A stretch of DNA of 64,000 bases from Multifurca ochricompacta (GCA_022496185.1 WTXG01000163.1:19279-83278), one strand, 5' to 3'. Positions 46,658 through 58,047 are shown, numbered from the stretch's first letter. Numbers and translations are program-made. Notes: a model not told the origin generated them from the letters alone.

Positions 46658-47334
46658 TACAAGGCTTAATGACCTTGGCGGACTCGGGAATGGGATGGAC
46701 TTTGACGACACTCACGGACGCCCCTTTCATATAGCTGTACCCCCCCCCCTCATTGATTTCCCAGCCTGATTCCCTTTTCAACAACAATTTTCCCGAGAAA
46801 AGCATTCTCTTCGATAGCTTGTCAGTTTTCAACAGCTATTTGGATCATTAAGATGTCTTCGGCTTGTTACGAATAGTTATATTGTATTCATTTATTACTG
46901 CCCGTGTAGCTGCAAAAGGCGTACGTTGTCGTTAACGAGCTCTTGAAGAGCAATGGACAGGGAAAGAGAAAAGTTGAAGGTATAAAGAAAACAAGGGATG
47001 TGTTGAACTTGGTTGTCAGGGTCGAGAGTCTCAGTCTCAGGTCAGCTTCCAAGTTGGTTGTGATTGTGATTAAATGGTTACATGGCTTGTCCTCACAAAA
47101 GATCATCGAGGACGTGGACGTGAACCCTGTGGTCACCCCAGCACCACATTGTGACGCATCACGTGATGTACATACATAGACAAACAATATGTAACGCGCC
47201 TCATAGCTATCTGCATTGAAATCGTGTATTTCAGTTTCAGGTGTTCGACAACAGGAAACCATTTTTTTAGTATGTAGAATGAAATATGCAAGCTGTAATA
47301 TGTATTGGAATAGCAGCCACAGCATGGATAGATA
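46658..47334. other. Duplicated spacer of unit C
   Basis: It is colinear with 29571-30105 plus 31240-31338 and lacks the LINE insertion, so it gives the empty target TCATAGCTATCTGCATT at about 47202-47218. No gene is seen. Confidence 0.5.
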
Positions 47335-47886
47335 CCATTGAAGCTCAAATATCACCATCTGGACACCCAAGAAGAAGGCTCTGCGTCTATCACTGACCTA
47401 TCTGCAGACACGGTTTATGCTTATCAGGCAGAATATGACGACATGACTGCGGAAGTTATTGAAGATGCCGAAGGCGATCCAAAATCACTCATTGAAGCTC
47501 AAACACGCAAAGACTGGCCTTTTTGGAAGGAGACCATGGACCACAAAGTCCTTACACTGGAAAATGTGAAAACGTGGATTACAGTACCACGCCCAGAAAA
47601 CAAGAATATAGTCGGATCAAAATGGGTTTTTCATGTCAAACACAAGGCCAACGGTACTGTGGACAAGTACATAGCAAGACTTGTCGCACGCGGTTTCACT
47701 CAAGTATACAGAGTCAATTATTTCGACACATTCTCTCTCGATCGCCAAGTTCTTCTAATGCATGATTCAAACTTGAAGATAAAAAACCTTACGACACTGC
47801 AATGCCACCAGGAGTATACTCCCGCAACGACTCACCGCGAACACAGACTGACGCCGAAAAGATGAATACCGAGAGGTAATCGGAAG
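47335..47886 (+). pseudogene. Copia reverse transcriptase fragment, copy 2
   Basis: It encodes LIEAQTRKDWPFWKETMDHKV, IVGSKWVFHVKHKANGTVDKY and ARGFTQVYRVNYFDTFS, the start of a copia RT. It has the same internal deletion as 31339-31910. This copy lacks the early stop of copy 1. Confidence 0.75.
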
Positions 47887-48059
47887 CCTCTCAGATATTG
47901 TTTGTCTCTGTATGTACATCATGTGATGCGTCACAATGTGCTGAGTGAATTGCAGTCAGTGACTGTGTGAGTTTGAAGCAGAGAGAGGTTCCAGGAGAGA
48001 GAAAAGGAGAGAGAAGGGACTCGACGTCGATGAGAACGCTGAGACAGACGAGTAGCCTC

Positions 48060-49155
48060 GCAGGTCTGGTAGGCTGTTTGCTACACTTGAAGGCTGGAAA
48101 ATACAAATCTGAGAATTGGTCTGTGTCAATATCTTGAAATCTCTTGAAACTGGCTAGACCGTTCGCTACCTTCAAAGGTTGTGGCACGCAACGACACGAA
48201 GAGGTGAGACAAAGCTGGTATTCCATGGATAACATACTCATCTTAAAATACATGAGGTCAGTATGAAACAAGCCAATTCCAGGTTTATCACCCAAAGATG
48301 TAAGTGGTATAAGGAAGGACATGCTTCATGGGTGTGAAGATGAAAGGGAGATGAAAAGTCAACAAGAGTTGGTTCGTGACGCACGACAGCCCCCTTCCTT
48401 CGATACTACCATGAGTGGTATCACGATTGACGATACAAGGGTCACTGTGGAGACGAGGATGACTGGTTGAACGAGCGAGACAAGTGAAAAGGCAAGACAG
48501 GCCAGAACGGGCGGAGGGAGACTTAAGGAGAATGTGGCCCCTGGTGTTACAAATACCTGCTCGATAACCCATTATGATAACCCATTCTTGTACGATGACA
48601 TTCCCTTTCCACTTCTTTTCTTTCCAAGCCATTCCAGCCCTTTCTTCCCTGTTCTCGACTATGAAAGGCAGCGTCTTCAACGCTCTTTCCCCTGTTCTAC
48701 TCTGTTTCCTTTTTATGTCGTTGTTCACTTCCTAGGCTTATCAACTCAGGAACTCAGCAATCCAATCGTCTCGTTCTTTGCTTTGCCTTGCGTGCTTAGC
48801 AACAGTCTCATCATTTTACTTGGTCAATATACTTTAACTTCAAATTCCTTGCAGAACGGTCAGCCACCGTTAAACCAGGTGTGAGCGATAAAACATGGCC
48901 TTTTCTCACACCCCCCCCTTCCTAGCTGTCAATATACTAGTCGGGTCGCTACCTCGTTTTCCAATTTCCAGGGCCATTGGATCGCCAGAACGCCTTGAAC
49001 CTTGCACACAAATATGTTCTATTTTCAAGTATTGTGCACATAAACGAAACTGTGATAGCTATAGTACGGACTATCTTTTGGCCATTACCTTGGCCCTTAC
49101 CTTGACTTGACATGCATCATTGTGCACCACCCCTGCTGCCTGCTACCTCTCCCGC
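48060..49155. repeat. Upstream part of CHAT unit D (duplicated segment)
   Basis: It is closely similar to the A and B copies. It includes the inverted-repeat arm (48060-48340) and a 71-codon version of the small frame at 48895-49110, one codon longer through a 3-bp indel in a C-run. Confidence 0.8.
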
Positions 49156-49777
49156 TGTAAGGATGGCTTGGGCGTTGAGCATGAAACCTTCGCCTGGTTG
49201 AACTTTTCTATGGATTGTGCCGCCTGCCCAATCATTACCTCTCTGTCGTCACTTCTTCGTCTCTATTGCCTCTTCATCTCACTTGTCTTTTTTATCTCTA
49301 CGGCTTGCTTCTTACACTACTACTCTGGAATCTCAACAAAAATGTAAAGGTATCTACAATGCTTGAAGTAGAGCCAGTGAACCAGCAATCTAGTTTTTCT
49401 CTTTATCGTTGTGTGCTAAATCACCTCACAACGACAACAAGCGCACAGTCAAATGGAACTAGCAAGCAGCGTATTCGAAAGTACAAGCACGGCACACCCT
49501 GCCTCTCTCCCTTTGGGGACACACTTTGCCTCGCACTCACCGCAGATTGGATCTGTTCTGCGAAGCTCAAAGTCAAGCAAACGGTACCGGGTTGACGGGC
49601 CGGGGAACAGCTGCCCTGCATTGCCTCGTTGCCTCGTTTTGACCTCATGCTCATGCTCTATAAAACATGTATTATAGGCGTGGCCTTTGCCGTTCTCCAG
49701 CACCCGCAACCATTTACTCTCTCAATTCATCGCCAGAGGACCCGCGGTTACCGTCATTCTTGTGCATTGAATAAAGC
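49156..49777 (+). promoter_or_regulatory. CHAT-D promoter with LTR-like segment
   Basis: The LTR-like part is about 49156-49562. The proximal TATA element TATAAAACATG is at 49659, 119 bp before the start codon. From about 49340 to the gene it is almost identical to copy A. Confidence 0.6.
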
Positions 49778-52700
49778 ATGGCCCAAGAACGTAAGTGCAC
49801 AACCTAGTCACCTCTTTCCCGAGCATATGCCCTTCGATCATCAGTAATTGATTTTTTCATATTCGCAGTCTCCATTATGGAACTCGACCTAGTCATCGCT
49901 TATCATCAGCGTGCTCTCTCAAGGATCCCTCGATCTCATCCCTCTTACACTGCTTGCATCCACCTTCTGGCTAAATCACGATTCATACGCTATGAGCTAT
50001 CAGAACAGAAGGAGGATCTTGACAAATCTATTGTTCATTCCACCGAAGCTATCTTTCTTCCACCTTCCTGGGGATTATACCTAAATGTGATTCAAATCTT
50101 CTTTCAACTCGCACTTTCCCTTTTTCGTCGTTCCAAGAAGTTCAAGCAAACTGAAGATGCTAAGTGTGCGGTTGAATACCTTCGTCATCTCAGAGGACTA
50201 CCCCTTGATATCGTTGAGGTCCCGCACAAAGTCATTACAACATTGCTTGTTCAGGCGTTGGATATTCAAGTTGAGCTGGAAGTGGATGGGACGGGTGATA
50301 TTGAGGAGATGGTGATGCTCTGCCAAGAACTTCTCACCTGTCACAGCTCAGAAAACTATCCAACTCACGCCATTGACGGCTTGGTCCATGCCATTTTATG
50401 CAAATTTTGTCAAGGGAAGCAAGTAGAGCCGTTAGATGGAGTCATTCAATGCCTTCGGGACGCGCTGAACATCTCCCCGCCAGGCTCTCGTGTAGTTCTT
50501 CACGGACTGGCTGCTTCCCTCATAATTCGATACATAACAAATTATTCAAAGGACAATTACGAGGAGGCAATGACCCTCCTAGAAAGTGTCATTGCCTCAA
50601 GTCCTCTTCCGGATGATCAGATTCAGGCTTCGGTATTTGCCGCGATTCTTGCGCGCGTTCGGGCTGGCTTCTATCCAAACCCAGAATATTTAGAGGAGGC
50701 GACTTCCCGTTTTCGTACCTTACTCGGCTCTTCTTCCCTTAGCAACCACTTTCGGCATAGTTTTAACCATAGCATGGCATCCCTCGCTAAGATGCGCTTC
50801 GAGAACTTCGGTCTCACAGAAGCCCTTCAAGAAGCACGTTCATATACTTCCGAAGCGGTCAGCCTTGCATCATCTTCAGCTCCGGGCACATTTAATGAAG
50901 TGGATGCTGATCGAGCGGCGTATCCGATAACGGTGGTAGAGGAGAGAATTCGAAGTCTTCGCGAACTAATCTCCAAGACTCCCCCGGGCAACTCCAATCA
51001 CAACACACACATCAAGGATCTTGCGGATTGGTATAAAACCAAGTTTTCTCGTACCAACGATATCACGGACCTTGAAGAGGTTATCAAGTGCCGCCGGGTA
51101 CTGTTTGCGTCAGCTGACAGGGGTCATCCATTTGGATTCAAATCGGCATTCTCTTTGGGCGGTGACCTCTACATGGCGTTTGAGTGTTCAAATAAAATGG
51201 AGTACCTTGACGAGTCTATCACCGTGCATCGTGGTGTCCTCGAAATTAAAAGCGCCCGGCGATACCACTTCACTGTAATCAACCAACTTTTGAACTCTTT
51301 ATCCGAACGCTTCTTGTTGCTTCGTCGAAGACGGGATTTCGATGAAATCATTGAGCTAAATTATTTGGCTGTCAACGACAAATTCGCGAATGTATCCGAC
51401 CGATTTGTTTTGTCATGCCGCTGGGCATCCACTGCGCGATCAACCAGGCACCCGTCCGTCTCTGATGCATACCAAATGGCCATGTCATTTATACAGACCT
51501 CATTCATCTCCGCGCCGACCTTAGAAATACAGCATGCTCGACTCGTCGCAATGCGAGGGCTCTGCGACAATATGCCGCTGGACTACGCATCTTACCAGAT
51601 CGAAATGGGTCAATTCACTCAGGCTATTGAGACTCTAGAACAAGGGAGGGCCTTACTATGGTCTGAAATGCGTGGTCTTCGCAATTCCATGGATCATCTT
51701 TCTCAATTCAATTCACCTTTAGCGACGAAACTTGCAGCAATCAATCAGGATCTCGAGTCACTCACCATGTCTGTCACGCCGAGTGGGACTATAGGGATCA
51801 GCGATGGTGGATCACAACTGGATGATGGGATGGACCCATTCGGTCGTCTGGTGGTCAAGCAACAGAAGCTTCTGGAGGAGCGGGATATGCTCGTGTCACA
51901 GATCCAAGAATTACCAGGGTTTGGTGACTTTCTGAAGACGCCGTCATTCGAAAACATTCGTATTGCTGCTTCACATGGGCCAGTCATCATTATCAACCAT
52001 ACCGAGTGGCGTTCCGATATCCTCATTCTCGTTCGCGACTCTCCCCCTTCCCTTATCCCTACAACTAAAGATTTCTACCATCTTGCAAATGAATTAAAAG
52101 ATCGCCTAGTGGTCGCACGAATGGAGGGTCTCGATTCAGGCGAATACAAACGTGCTTTACGTTCTGTACTCGACGGCCTTTATAACCTCGTCGGCGAACC
52201 AGTCATTCACAAGCTCCGCACTTTGGGTGTACCAGAACAATCACGAATCTGGTGGTGTCCGACCTCTGTTTTCTGCTCTCTTCCCCTTCATGCGATGGGC
52301 CCAATCCCATCAGATGACGGTGTTAAGCGGTACTTTTCAGACCTATATATCCCTTCGTATACACCGACACTCTCTGCACTGATCGAGTCTCGCAAACCTA
52401 GTCCAAAAACATCGTACCAACCTTCATTACTCCTTGTGGCTAATCCAGATGAATCCTTACCAGGTGCCTTTGGAGAGATGGAAATCATACAGTCTTTCAA
52501 TTCGCGGCTGCCGGTGACCACCCTCTGTGGGAAGAATGCGACACCGGCTGGTGTGGTGGAAGGACTGCGACATCACGGATTGGTACATTTCGTGTGTCAT
52601 GGGAAACTCGAGACTGGGAAACCATTCGATGCATCATTCAAGCTGTTCAATGATAAGCACCTTACTCTACTCGACATCGTACGCTCTCGACTGCCTGCTG

Positions 52701-53017
52701 CTGAATTTGCATTCCTTGCTGCATGTCACACTGCGGAATTGACAGATGACAGTATCGCTGACGAGGGACTTCATCTTACTGCGGCAGTGCAATACTGTGG
52801 GTTTCGAAGTGTGGTCGGGACGATGTGGGAGATGGCGGATGTTGATGGATCTGAAATTGCAGAGAATTTCTACAAGTCAATGTTCTCTGGGAATGGACAA
52901 GGGGTAGGTTACCACTTGAGGTCTGCGAGGGCGCTTCGTGATGCGACGCGGAAGATGAGGAGAAAGAAAGGGATGACTCTGGAGCGGTGGGTGAACTTTG
53001 TTCATTATGGTGCGTGA
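49778..53017 (+). CDS. TPR-CHAT protein, copy D (intact)
   Basis: The model is exon 1 at 49778-49790, an intron 49791-49868 (GTAAGT...TTCGCAG) and exon 2 at 49869-53017, giving 1053 residues. It starts MAQELSIMELDLVIAYHQRA. If splicing is ignored, an ATG at 49877 gives 1046 residues in the same frame. TPR-like helices fill most of the protein, for example ASYQIEMGQFTQAIETLEQ before the CHAT part. The CHAT domain carries His915 (HFVCHG, codon at 52598) and Cys957 (AACHT, codon at 52724), the expected catalytic pair. The ending RKKGMTLERWVNFVHYGA is identical in all four copies. It is the cleanest candidate for a working member. A stress or cell-death protease role is inferred from the family, not shown. 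Confidence 0.88.
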
Positions 53018-53306
53018 TGGAGGAAAGCTTTTGCTAGTGGTTAGTATTTTAATAACGTTTGGGTAAGAGCCTTCGACTTTATCTATTCACATTCTATGTG
53101 ATGCTTTTTTGTTCGACAGTATATCAGTTCGTGTGGAGGTATATGATTGGAAATAGTATTTATTTTTTGGCATCACCCAAGTGGGTAAAGTAACTACTCG
53201 GAAATATATATTCCCAATCTTTAGTAGTGGGTGGGTTACAAGGTATTCACCGACCCACCCAAAACAAAAAACAAAAAAAACTTATCTAGGTGGAATTTCC
53301 AAATAT
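53018..53306. other. Spacer after the CHAT array
   Basis: The first ~150 bp match the flanks of the other copies, which marks the right edge of the array near 53175. A-rich sequence near 53265-53280 precedes the 3' end of the convergent glycosidase gene. No gene is seen. Confidence 0.5.
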
Positions 53307-56300
53307 TTATATACGCTCCAGCAAAACATAATACGCGACCAAAGCTAGTAAAACCACAGACACAGCACCGATCGGCCCCGCAAAATCCCCCCAAAAGTCA
53401 TTAGGCAATTCCCCTTCCAACGGCGGGTCAAATCTTACCCTCACCGTGTGAACCACCGAAACCGCCTGCCCCGACTGCTGCTCCTCGGCCGTCTGCGTCT
53501 GCGTTTGCGTTTGTGTTTGTGTTGCCGTCGCCACAGGTAAGATGAAGAGCGTCTGACGCGCCTCATCGTACACATACGCATCTCCAGCTTTGAGTCCATT
53601 CACAATGAGTCTACGACCTCGCGTCAATTGCGAGGGTACGAATATCTCCGTCTCCCGTGCGAGAAGTTGAGGGTGTCCCCTGAGTGGTGGTGTGCGTACG
53701 CTTGGCCCTTTCGTAAGTCGTTGCTGTTGTTGTTGTTCTCCCTGCACTGTCGTTCCCGTGCCCTCCGTGGTGGCGGTAGCGGTGGCGGTAGCGCCTGGGA
53801 ATGATGATGATGAGAGGGGTGGTACCGCCCAAGAGTACGCAAAAGCCCCAGTCGCCATCTCGTATTCGAAGCTCAGCGGTACACCCGCTGTCTTAGTCGG
53901 GTAAGGTCGTACGACGGCATCAAGGATGCGTCCACCAAAGTCAAGCTCCTTCGTATCCTGAGAGAGCCCGAGCTCAATTCTTTTAGACGCATGAACATGG
54001 GCATGCGCGGAGCGTGAATTGCTAAACCATGAAAAATTCTCTCCATTCCAATCGTCTCCACGCGTGTCGTCATTCTCCGGGTTGTAGTTCCACAGGCTAT
54101 TTATTATGGATGAGCCGTGCCAATGAGTTGATCATCAGAGAGATCGAGTGATGATATTTAAAAAGCAGAGGATCTTACGTGAAACCAACGCTAGCCCGTT
54201 CAAGCGCAGTAATCATCGCGTCCATCATCCGTCGCTGCCATGTCCAATCGTCGCTCTTAAACGCCACGCGACCATTCATATCCATCGGCAGACCACATTC
54301 ACCGATGATCACAGGGCGTTCACCTAGCGAACTATAACCAGCCTCCACAAGGGAGCGAATTTGCGTAGAAAAATTGTCCCGCGCCCCCTTGTGGCCCCAA
54401 TAAAACGTCTTGAGTGGGTTTACACCCTACAGACGGTATTATCAACTTTGTGCGGTATTTAAAAAAGCGTGAGAACGAGGAGGGCGACCGTACTCGCGAG
54501 ATTGCTTGAACATTAACGGAAAATTCCCCGTGCGCCTTGTCGAAGAGTACACGAAGATCGTACCTAATTGATTTGTCATGGTGATATAAACATGAAGAGT
54601 TTGAAAAGTGCACCAACCAGTGGGGGGCGAATACCATGTTTGGGGGCTGGTGTTCCGGCGTCCATGACGTTGGACAAAACTGGTGCGGCGATGAGTGAGG
54701 AGCCAATGGGGGAAAAGCATAAAAAAGATCATCTCAGCACCTCATTAGGTATCGGCTCTGCGAAGAATAGTTTCTCGTGGCCATGCCCATTGGATACAGC
54801 GTTGCGTACACGTTCCGTCCACCGCTTCAAGAACGGATAATAAAAATCCGTGTACCAATCTATCTATTCTACCATCAGAAAAAATAATTCACCCCGTCAT
54901 CAAATAGAACGCGGGGAAAGAGAGCGCACCTTGCGACCCGTGGTTGGATCGTTGACAAAGTAACTCTCACGGAGCACCTTCCCAATATTCTTCGTATCAT
55001 CCCACTCCCAAACGCCATGCATCTCCCACAGGTCCTGACCGCCAGTTGGGCCATCCTCGCGCCAGGCTTTGCGACCCTGTGGATTGAGTAATGTTTTCCC
55101 GGTACGCCTTGTAGGCATCGGGAAGGAGCGCGTCCAGTGGTCGACGTTGGTCGGATGGCCTGTGCCAAGGAGGAAAGACTGGAATGCCGAGGCTGAGAAC
55201 ACGTAAGATATATATATATATATATATTTGCCCCAAACAACAAGGCGAGGAACGTAACGCACGGACGTCACCCAAATGTAGGTCAGTATTATAGTCGAAT
55301 CCATGTAGTGAGGGGAGGTCAACATATCCGCGATGCGGCTCGTTCATCATCTATGCAAAAAGTCACCACACAAAACGAGCGTAAGTGAAAACCCATGCGG
55401 GCGGAGGAAAAGGCGCCGCGCGTACTTCGAACCCAAGCACACCGTCAAGGTCACCAACGGCACGCGCCACCGCCTCCCACATGTCCAAAAACGCGTCCTG
55501 CAAGAAACGTTGTATCGACGCGCCGTCGCGCACGCGGAGTTTCGGTGCGAACACGTCGCCGGCCCAGAAACACGTCCTGGACGACAAAAAGGACAGGGTA
55601 TCAGCGACAACCTACTAGGCGGTGCGGTGCGGTGCGGTGGGTTTTCGGAAGAGAGAAAGGGTGACGCACGCCATTGTCGAGGCCGCTAGCTTCTGATACC
55701 CACATGGCCACAGCCCACGCTCGGCCTTCGTGTACCCACCACCGCAGACGCCGCGCAGCCACGCCGCGCCACTCTCTTCGAGTGCATGCAAATCAAATCC
55801 CACGTGCTCAAGCGTCCATGCAGGTGCGCCGGACCCGCCTGCGTAGCGCGACCAGACGTCTTGGTGTAGTGCGACGAAGGCCGTGAGGCCGTATTGGGGT
55901 AGTAACGAGAGAACCGAACGAAGGTAGGAAAGATAGGAAACATCATAAATGCCTCTGTTTTTGGGTGAAGCGGGTACGTGACGCAGGGGTCGGTCAGCGG
56001 ATTAGGGATAATATGAAATTGGTTGAACGAAAGGACATACGGGCCCTCATGCTCGACAGCCTCCCAGGTGATAAGGAAACGGACTTGATTGGAAAGCAGT
56101 CGAGTGGGATAGAGGGTTAAATATGGAAAAAAGAGAAGGGCAAAAAAAAAAAAGAAAGAAAAAAAAAAAAGGATAAAGAGACGACTCACCGAATGTGAGA
56201 CCCCAACGTCGAAGCCGGGCGAGATGTTGTGGTGCTTTATCGAGCGGGAATGGGCGTCCGACAAAAGTGACGGTTTCCGCCCCTGCAGGGAAGGTAGCAT

Positions 56301-56790
56301 GATCATCGTTGACCGGGCTGTAGGCACAGCCATGGATGTCAGACGCGTGAGCGAGAGCAGACCGGTGGTGACAAGGAAGGTGGGAACACACGTCTTGCAG
56401 TTCCCCGAAAGGTTCACACCACGAAGGTTGCATACACGGCCATACGCGTCAATGAAATGCCTTCCATGCGTACGTATTCCGCCAGTCGTATCCCGCGACC
56501 AATCGTGTGCGTAGGATGAGGTAGAGCCCGCAACATAAGTGGGGTCGACGGAAGGATGATGCACCGGCTGGAAATGGTCTGTCAGATGGAGAGGGGGAAA
56601 AAAATAACAATATACAAACTTCGAGGGTACCAACGGAAGATACATTAGAGTCTATGGGAGAAGTGGGCGTTGAGATACTTGAAGGAAACGTCCCGTCTGA
56701 GGTCACCGTGGGTGGCCTTGAAGGTGGGGGTAGAACTTGAGATTGCTCGGCGCCTACGAGAATGAAAGACGAATCAATCGACTCGGCCAT
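53307..56790 (-). CDS. GH5_12 glucosidase (steryl glucoside/glucosylceramide hydrolase-like)
   Basis: The 13 exons (minus) are 56790-56620, 56567-56392, 56317-56190, 56083-56041, 55954-55670, 55576-55426, 55350-55272, 55192-54930, 54863-54741, 54679-54618, 54563-54494, 54426-54179 and 54096-53307. All introns are GT-AG, 52-106 bp. The sum is 2589 nt, or 862 residues, and every junction keeps frame. Motifs in order are GRVCNLRGVNLSGNCKTP, FVGRPFPLDKAPQHLARLRR, TFVRFLITWEAVEHEGPG, VALHQDVWSRYAGGSGAP, MNEPHRGY (acid/base Glu), PIPNEFCP, EHQPPNMVFAPHW and VIIGECGLPMDMNG (nucleophile Glu). These are typical of GH5 subfamily 12, which includes Cryptococcus EGCrP-type enzymes acting on steryl glucosides and glucosylceramide. 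A C-terminal hydrophobic segment (GAVSVVLLALVAYYVLL) may anchor it in a membrane. A TQ-repeat tract comes from a microsatellite at 53498-53530. Confidence 0.9.
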
Positions 56791-57020
56791 TATGTTAAGG
56801 TATCTTTAAAGTCTAGAGTTTGAGGAATTGAATTGAAAGGTTTTATTGAAGAGAAGAGGAGAGGAGAGGAGAGGAGAGGAGAGAAAGAAAGAAAGAAATA
56901 TGTGTGTGTGTGGATGTGTGGTGAAGACGGTGAAGAGTGTGAACAATAATAATAGCAACTGCCCCCTTGCTTGCCACTTATTTTATTGTATTGTACCCTT
57001 TACACAAACACTGATCCAAA
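56791..57020. promoter_or_regulatory. Intergenic region between two divergent genes
   Basis: It separates the start of the glycosidase (minus) from the nucleotidyltransferase-like gene (plus). It has a GAGGA repeat at 56853-56882 followed by GAAA and GT repeats to about 56920. No clear TATA box is seen. Confidence 0.4.
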
Positions 57021-57023
57021 TTC

Positions 57024-57734
57024 ATGCCAACTGGTCCCCCAACCGAACAAGAGATATGGAAGATATCTCGTCGTACAATCGATATCATCCAGAATCACAT
57101 CGGAGCTGATAACGTCTGCCTTTGACATTAACCGAGTTCCTAATGTTCGTGAGATCCCTCAATACGCATCACAATTGTACACAAACTGCTTTAAATTCAG
57201 GACATCGATATCGTCATCACGATTGATCTCTACGGGGAAATCTACGACCCAGAAGAAATTAAAGAGACCATCGTGGCCGTAGATGATCGCTATTACCTCC
57301 AACCTTCCAAACGACCGGAGGCAGAGTATCAAATACTCTATTGCCGTCTTCCTGGTTGGGCGACAGGGCGACGTTGCGTCAAAGTCGACATTCTGATCCC
57401 CCCAACTCTCCACCTTCCCGAGATCTTATCGAATAGGATCATCCTTATCGATGATATCCCCGTCATGCCCCTCTTTGATCTGCTAGTTATGAAGTTGCAA
57501 GGCTGGAGAGACCATATTAACTCATCTCGCCCCGACTTCCGTGCCAAATTACCGAACGATGTTTTCGACGTCCGCGCATTGCTGGACCGCGCGGTGGCAG
57601 AACGTATCTGGTATCCAAAAGAGAAACGTCGTCACACTAGGGAATTCATGGAACGTGCGACCCGTCTTGCCCTCGGATTTATACCCAGGCATGGCGGACG
57701 AGCAAAGTTTCTGACTCTCGGGTTCCAAATATAA
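57024..57734 (+). pseudogene. Nucleotidyltransferase-like protein, catalytic loop missing
   Basis: Read from about 57024 it gives MPTGPPTEQEIWKISRRT, then IQNHIGADNVCL. The sequence then jumps to FDINRVPN, and an intron 57145-57200 (GTTCGT...TTCAG) joins to DIDIVITIDLYGE and an open 178-codon exon 57201-57734. RVPNDIDIVI matches the metal-binding Asp pair of nucleotidyltransferase-fold proteins that are common in Agaricomycetes. The GS-containing loop expected just before it is absent, and the frame is broken at about 57118, as if roughly 25-30 bp were deleted. The C-terminal part (LFDLLVMKLQGWRDH) is well kept. It is either a pseudogene or a gene whose 5' structure I have not resolved. Confidence 0.55.
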
Positions 57735-58047
57735 ATTTAATAAAGCGAATCACTCCCCTCGAAATGTATAATGTCACTATATCAATCAACTCATTCCTGT
57801 GCCTGTATGTATATACCAGACCCTGGAGCCATACCGCTTCATTCGATTTTGTCAATTGTTGTCGTTGTTTTTTTTTTTACACGCTAGTAGTACGATAACG
57901 ACTGAAGGGCACTTAACGCTCCAAACACACAATCTATTTGTATATTCTTTTCTAAAACAAAAGGCTTTTCTCTCTCAATACTACACAACGGGCTAATCGT
58001 CGCAGTAACTGCGCAACCAGACTCTGAGTACACAAACTCAACCTTGT
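57735..58047. other. Convergent intergenic region
   Basis: It lies between the 3' ends of the nucleotidyltransferase-like gene (plus) and the carbonic anhydrase gene (minus). It is AT-rich with a T-run near 57870. No gene is seen. Confidence 0.5.

Noticed and set aside
46888..47370. A 160-codon minus-strand frame in the unit C spacer
   Set aside because: It has no family motif and is not conserved as an open frame in the colinear unit A sequence.
22750..53017. A link between the TPR-CHAT genes and CRISPR type III-E (Craspase) systems
   Set aside because: Only the domain combination is shared. There are no Cas genes or arrays here and the locus is eukaryotic with introns.
54875..55350. Long minus-strand frames with TA-repeat encoded IYIYI tracts
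   Set aside because: They run through the (TA)n intron of the glycosidase. The spliced 13-exon model explains the region better.
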